Below are positions 59,330 through 64,000 of a stretch of 64,000 bases of DNA, piece after piece. Origin of the DNA: Augochlora pura (lineage: Eukaryota; Arthropoda; Insecta; Hymenoptera; Halictidae); assembly GCF_028453695.1 (NCBI RefSeq), contig NC_135776.1, positions 6,456,663 through 6,520,662 of the forward strand, written 5' to 3'. Both the position numbers and the translations under genes were made by a program. Under the pieces are notes generated by a model that saw only the letters and a program-made list of their open reading frames with translations, had not been told where the DNA came from and did not search any database. How positions within the stretch are numbered: the first letter of the stretch is position 1; each line of letters opens with the position of its first letter.

Positions 59330-59880
59330 TTTATTTCAATTTCAATTTTATTTCAATTTTAAAGACTTGTTTCTTATTCTCAGTTTAATATGATCATTCC
59401 TTTCTCTGAATAAGTATTTCTTATTTGCATTAAAAACAGTTGTTTCTTATTTTAATATGAAACAATTATTTCTTAAATTGAATTTGGTAGTTATTTCTTA
59501 TTTTAATTTCAAGCAATTATTTCTTAATTTTAATTTGGTACAGTTATTTCTTATTTTAAATTCAAGCAATTATTTCTTAATTTTAATTTTATGTAGTTAT
59601 TCCTTATTTTAATTAGGAGCTATTATTTCTTAATTTTAATTTCGTATAGTAATTATTTCTTAATTTTAATTTGATACAGTTATTTCTTATTTTAATGAGG
59701 AGCAATTATTGCTCAATTTTATTTTCATGTAGCTATGTCTTAATTTTAATTTCATGCAGTTATTTCTTATTTAAATTTAAAATAGCCATTTCTCATGTCA
59801 ATTTATTTCAATTAATTCTTATTTTAATTCGAGATAGCTATTTCATATTCCAATCTATTTTAACAATAACTTGAAATACA
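59330..59880. repeat. TTATTTCTTAATTTTAATTTCG array, ~26-33-bp units
   Basis: Repeated TTATTTCTTAATTTTAATTT with CATGTAG/GATACAG/CAAGCAA linkers. Confidence 0.8.
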
Positions 59881-59899
59881 TATTTTCCTAATACCCCTT

Positions 59900-60700
59900 T
59901 TTCGAGCAAACATTTTACCCACTCGCGCAGACAAAGTACGCTAAATCGCCTCGGCGACGCGCATAAACGAACGCGTCCCGAATAATGCATCGCGGGAACG
60001 GCACGGAAAGTGCGTCGAACGCGCGACGAAACGACGGGAGTGTTTTTAATTTTCCATTTCGGAAAAAACCGATTAGTTTATCGGACACGTGTTTACCAGC
60101 CGGTTAAAGCCGTTCTATTTTTATTCTCGGATGCGTGCAGCTCGCGCGCTCTCGTTCACGTATATCGCGCGACGGAGATAGCCGCTCGGAATACAATTAC
60201 CCCGTTCCGCGTTACATAAAAAAAGATAAAAAAGAAAGAGAAAAAAGAAATACACGTCCCGCGCACGCACAGTCGTCGCAGGATTCGAACCGTGGCCCAT
60301 AATTAATTAGCCGAAATATCTCTGTTTCGCGCGGAGCCTTTTATCGCCGCGGCCCCCCCGAGGTTATCGCGAATTGTGCACGAAAAATGGTACATTCGTA
60401 TTTCATTTTTTTTTGTTGTCGCCCCGGACGGGAGAGCGTCGGGACAAATTTTCGCGTGCCGCGCGTTTCTCTGTTCGGCTGCAATATAAATGCAAATATA
60501 CATCATCATTTCATAAAAGCAGATGCCCGGGGAGAGAACACTGTTTAATTCAACTACGCGCGCGCACGCACACGCGTCGCCGGCAAACAAAATCGTCACG
60601 GATTAACAATTCGTTCGCAAATTCATTTTCCACCTGTAAATTAACGGCCGGGGGCGAGTTCTCGCAGCGTGCACCCCGTTGTATTGCTGTTAACTGGTTG
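59900..60700. other. GC-rich unique block
   Basis: CpG-rich, with GCGCGCGCACGCACACGCG at about 60558. Nothing recognised as a gene. The GGATTCGAACC at 60281 is discussed among rejected items. Confidence 0.35.
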
Positions 60701-60929
60701 TAGTTATTAAGAAGACGTGTATGTGTGTCGTTTATACCTCGCTCAGGTTATTAATGAAATAATTGAAGTAATAAATAGAATTTCTATTTTACATGGAAAT
60801 CGTCGGTCTAATCAGAGTTGTGTAGGAATAGAATCGAATGGATCGAGGAAGTACAGTTGCATTTGTAATTCAATTATACTGTAATTTGTTGTTCAAGTCG
60901 TGGTTGGATTAAATTGTAAAGTTACTGAG

Positions 60930-61412
60930 TCATATTGTATTTGATTATAAAGTAACTCGATTATATTGTATTTGATTATAGAATAACTCAAATATATTGT
61001 ATTTGGTTATAAAGTAACTCAATTATATTGTACTTGATTATAAAGTAATTCAATTATATTGTATTTGATTATAGAATAACTCAAATATATTGTATTTGGT
61101 TATAAGGTAACTCAATTATATTGTACTTGATTATAAAGTAATTCAATTATATTGTATTTGATTATAGAATAACTCAAATATATTGTATTTGGTTATAAGG
61201 TAACTCAATTATATTGTACTTGATTATAAAGTAACTCAATTATATTGTATTTGATTATGGAATAACTCAAATATATTGTATTTGGTTATAAGGTAACTCA
61301 ATTATATTGTACTTGATTATAAAGTAACTCGATTATATTGTATTTGATTATGGAATAACTCAAATATATTGTATTTGGTTATAAAGTAACTGAATTATAT
61401 CGTACTTGAATT
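60930..61412. repeat. 31-bp satellite in 93-bp higher-order repeat
   Basis: Monomer TTATATTGTATTTGATTATA + AAGTAACTCAA (31 bp). Three variant monomers (GATTATAGAATAACT, GGTTATAAGGTAACT, and the TACTTG type) alternate in fixed order. The TACTTGATTA variant starts at 61031, 61124, 61217 and 61310, exactly 93 bp apart. Confidence 0.95.
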
Positions 61413-61639
61413 ACATTGTATTTCAATTGAAATTAATTGAATTGAATTGAGAATTAACCTATAATAACTTAAGAACCTCTCACGTAACTCAATTGTGAAC
61501 TACAATATATGTAATTCTAAAATTACATATTCAGCGCAGCTTGAAGTGGCAATCATCGACCTTGAGGCTCATCATCGAACTGTAAGTGAATATTCGTGGT
61601 CTCATCCCCGACGGCGGCCGGCACTCAAACAAAACCCAT

Positions 61640-61915
61640 ACAGAGAGTGAGAGTGAGGGTAAGGGAGCGAAGGAGAGAAAGAGAGAAAGAGAGAGGGAGA
61701 GAATGAGAGTGAGAGTGAAAGAGAGTAAGAGAGTGAGAGAGTGAGAGAGTGAGAGACTAAGAGAGAGTGAGAGACTAAGAGAGAGTGAGAGACTAAGAGA
61801 GAGTGAGAGACTAAAAGAGAGTGAGAGACTAAGAGAGAGTGAGAGACTAAGAGAGAGTGAGAGACTAAGAGAGAGTGAGAGACTAAGAGAGAGAGAGAGT
61901 TAGAGGGCGATAGAG
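61640..61915. repeat. GAGA tract with 18-bp repeat GACTAAGAGAGAGTGAGA
   Basis: Units begin at 61755, 61773, 61791 and onward, one carrying AAAAG. The minus-strand frame reads as repeated SLLVSH; since 18 is a multiple of 3 it stays open by construction. Confidence 0.9.
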
Positions 61916-61919
61916 AGAG

Positions 61920-62520
61920 GGGCGGGGGACTCTCCCCTCGATTACTATGTATACGTTCCTGAATAAACATGATTTGCTTGCGCGCCGGCAGGATTACGTA
62001 TCCTGCGCCTTGGCACCGGCGAGATGTGGAGCGTCTTAATCCATATGCATGGGAATTCGACGCGCCGAGGATGCCGACGTGGCCAATTGCATCTTTTGTT
62101 CTTGCCGTCTCGAGTAACGTCGGGCCTGGGCCTGGGCCGTCGTGGTGTTCCGCCCCGACGATCGGGACTCGTTTTATAGATAAACACCGAATGCGGAGGA
62201 ACCAGTCCGCCGTTTCCCACCTCCTTTTATTTTTTCCTTTACTTTTATTGTTATTTTCGTTTCTCCGTCGTCTCTCCGCCCCGCCTCGCGGCGATATTAA
62301 TACCGTCGAGCATGAATCATTTATGAACGATTCGAAATAACTCGGACGCGATCGAAATAGATCGCCGGGGAAATGGAAATTTGTTGAGCAACCGCGGAGG
62401 GAATCGGGTCGTCGCCGAAAACGATCGGAGATATCTGTGCTTTAATTGATTAATCGTTTCTCGGTTCGTCTTTCGTTTCGTCGACGAGCGGATTCGTTTG
62501 TTCGAGTCGTTTTTAAGCGG
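61920..62520. other. GC-rich unique block
   Basis: Overlapping frames 61969-62340 (+) and 61945-62220 (-), neither recognised. GGGCCTGGGCCTGGGCC at about 62120. Confidence 0.3.
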
Positions 62521-62529
62521 ACTTTAAAA

Positions 62530-63125
62530 TGTATAGGATGAAATGGGACGAAAGGAGATTGGTAGAATTTGATGAAATTGGATGAAGTAAGGTGAAATAG
62601 AATTAATGAAATAAGGTAAATGTAATAGAGTAAAATAAAATAAATAAGTGAAATGAGAGGTAAGATAAGAGGAACTAGGATAAATAAAATAAAATAAGGC
62701 GAAATAGTATAAGTAAAATAAGTAAAATAAGATCAAATGAAATAAGATAAGTTAAATAAGTTGAAATAGAATAAGTATAATAAGTAAAATAAGATAAAAT
62801 GAAATAAAATAATTGAAATAAGGGGAAATAGAATAAGTATAATAAGTAAAATAAGATAAAATTAAATAAATAAAATAAGACGAAATAGAACAAGTAAAAT
62901 AAGTAATATAAGATAAAATTAAATAAAATAATTAAAATAAGGGGAAATAGAATAAGTAAAATAAGTAAAATAAGATAAAATAAAATATAACGAAATGAAA
63001 TGAAATAAAATAAAATAGAATGAATAGAATAAAATAAGAACTAGCACAAATAAAATAAAACAAAGAGAAATCGAATAAACGAGACAAAATCAAATAAATG
63101 AAACAAGCGAAAATAAAATACCATA
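62530..63125. repeat. AATAAGTAAAATAAGATAAAAT array
   Basis: Degenerate 5-10-bp units; a longer block GGGGAAATAGAATAAGTA recurs at about 62822 and 62940. G exceeds C at the left end, C exceeds G at the right. Confidence 0.85.
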
Positions 63126-63287
63126 ACTTCTACATCGAGTTTAAACAATACAGAATTATACTACGACAACTTAATTAATAGAACCAATCTATACTTGCGT
63201 AAACTTTCTCGGAGGAAGGAATGCTCGGCAACGGCTCGCAGCAATCCGGACAAAAGCCGCCGCGTCGCAAGGAACGTGGAAATGTCT

Positions 63288-63314
63288 GGGGGGAGGGGGG
63301 GGGGGGGGGGGGGG
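63288..63314. repeat. poly-G run
   Basis: Nearly uninterrupted G (one A), ending GGCGATTA. Strong G-quadruplex potential on the + strand and a likely polymerase or sequencing obstacle. Confidence 0.95.
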
Positions 63315-63409
63315 CGATTAATAATTGATCGATCCGAATCGGTGTTCAAATGAGACGCGTACTCCTTTCACTTCCGACGTCCGTTGAAAACCCCGTCTCG
63401 GCGACGGCC

Positions 63410-63509
63410 NNNNNNNNNNNNNNNNNNNNNNNNNNNNNNNNNNNNNNNNNNNNNNNNNNNNNNNNNNNNNNNNNNNNNNNNNNNNNNNNNNNNNNNNNNN
63501 NNNNNNNNN
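63410..63509. other. assembly gap, 100 N
   Basis: One hundred N, followed at once by (CT)n, so the gap probably hides more microsatellite. Confidence 0.99.

Positions 63510-63541
<32 letters not shown>
63510..63541. repeat. (CT)n microsatellite at gap edge
   Basis: Perfect CT run starting at the gap boundary. Confidence 0.95.
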
Positions 63542-63544
<3 letters not shown>

Positions 63545-63973
63545 CTCGCTCTCGCTGTCTTTCTTTCTTTCTCTCTCTCCCCCGTCAATGTAATTAAATT
63601 TAACTCGAACGTCGCCCGTGCTCGCGGAAGCGGGAGCCGAGTGTTTACCCTTAATTAATCTCCAGACAACGAGAGGAGAAACAGGGTGAAAGGCGCGCGC
63701 CAATCGAGAAAGTCTTCGGGGCCGTCGGCCGACCAAGGAAAAACAAAAGTCCCGGGGGTGGGGGGGGCGCAGTTAATAAGCAGTCGAAGGAAAATGAACG
63801 TCGACACGGAGGAAGGACACGATTTGTCCGCGGTTCCGTCATTGAACTCTTCTTTTCGTGCTTCGAGATGACGAATGATTGATATAGGTGCATTATTTCT
63901 GAGAATGTTTTGCTATTTTTATTTCAGCGGTTATATAGAGAAGTATCTTTATTTCGTTTTTGTTTCAATTGAG

Positions 63974-64000
63974 NNNNNNNNNNNNNNNNNNNNNNNNNNN
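63974..64000. other. assembly gap, continues past window
   Basis: N to the window end. Confidence 0.99.

Noticed and set aside
60260..60340. tRNA-like B box (GGTTCGAATCC on the minus strand)
   Set aside because: T-arm stem does not pair beyond two bases and no acceptor stem or A box lies at the right distance.
61602..61970. Repetitive SLLVSH protein on the minus strand
   Set aside because: An 18-bp GAGA repeat is in frame by length; no biological signal.

Overview
This looks like nuclear DNA from an insect, most likely a hymenopteran and plausibly a bee. The basis is composition and repeat style, not a recognised gene. AT-rich stretches alternate every 1-4 kb with GC- and CpG-rich blocks that contain unbroken (CG)n runs. 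(GA)n/(CT)n microsatellites are very frequent, and the transposon remnants are piggyBac-like (TTAA target sites) and Tc1/mariner-like. The window carries four internal assembly gaps and runs into a fifth at its right end.

I found no protein-coding gene I can defend. The long open frames are poly-Ser/Leu or Arg/Glu readings of (CT/GA)n, Tyr/Ile/Cys readings of a 17-bp satellite, Asn-rich readings of a 9-bp repeat, frames running through N gaps, or unremarkable frames in GC-rich DNA. Splice-like signals are present on the + strand: two acceptor/donor junctions of the recursive-splice type (16906/16907 and 55016/55017), the first followed by a 73-nt cryptic exon, and candidate exons at 17474-17556 and 48554-48634. 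The simplest reading is a gene desert or the inside of a very long + strand intron, possibly with a non-coding transcript.

Mobile DNA: eight copies and several fragments of one ~240-bp non-autonomous piggyBac-like MITE (18-bp inverted ends TTAACCCTTTGCACTCGA), one copy nested in a second TTAA-bounded element; one intact 242-bp mariner-type MITE (46737-46978); and a solo Tc1-type end (34689). Tandem DNA: at least seven separate arrays have ~172-205-bp units (2.1, 6.2, 29.3, 35.9, 38.0, 41.5 and 45.0 kb). Many shorter-unit arrays fill most AT-rich intervals (9, 17, 18, 20, 27, 31, 40, 41, 42, 44 bp), including a 31-bp satellite organised as a 93-bp three-monomer higher-order repeat at 60.9-61.4 kb.

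Large-scale structure: almost every AT-rich interval starts T- and G-rich on the + strand just right of a GC-rich block and ends A- and C-rich just before the next one. The skew therefore jumps upward at each GC-rich block and declines between them, a sawtooth repeated about twenty times. This is the most unusual observation here. It would fit GC-rich blocks acting as bidirectional start points of replication or transcription, but the mechanism is inference.
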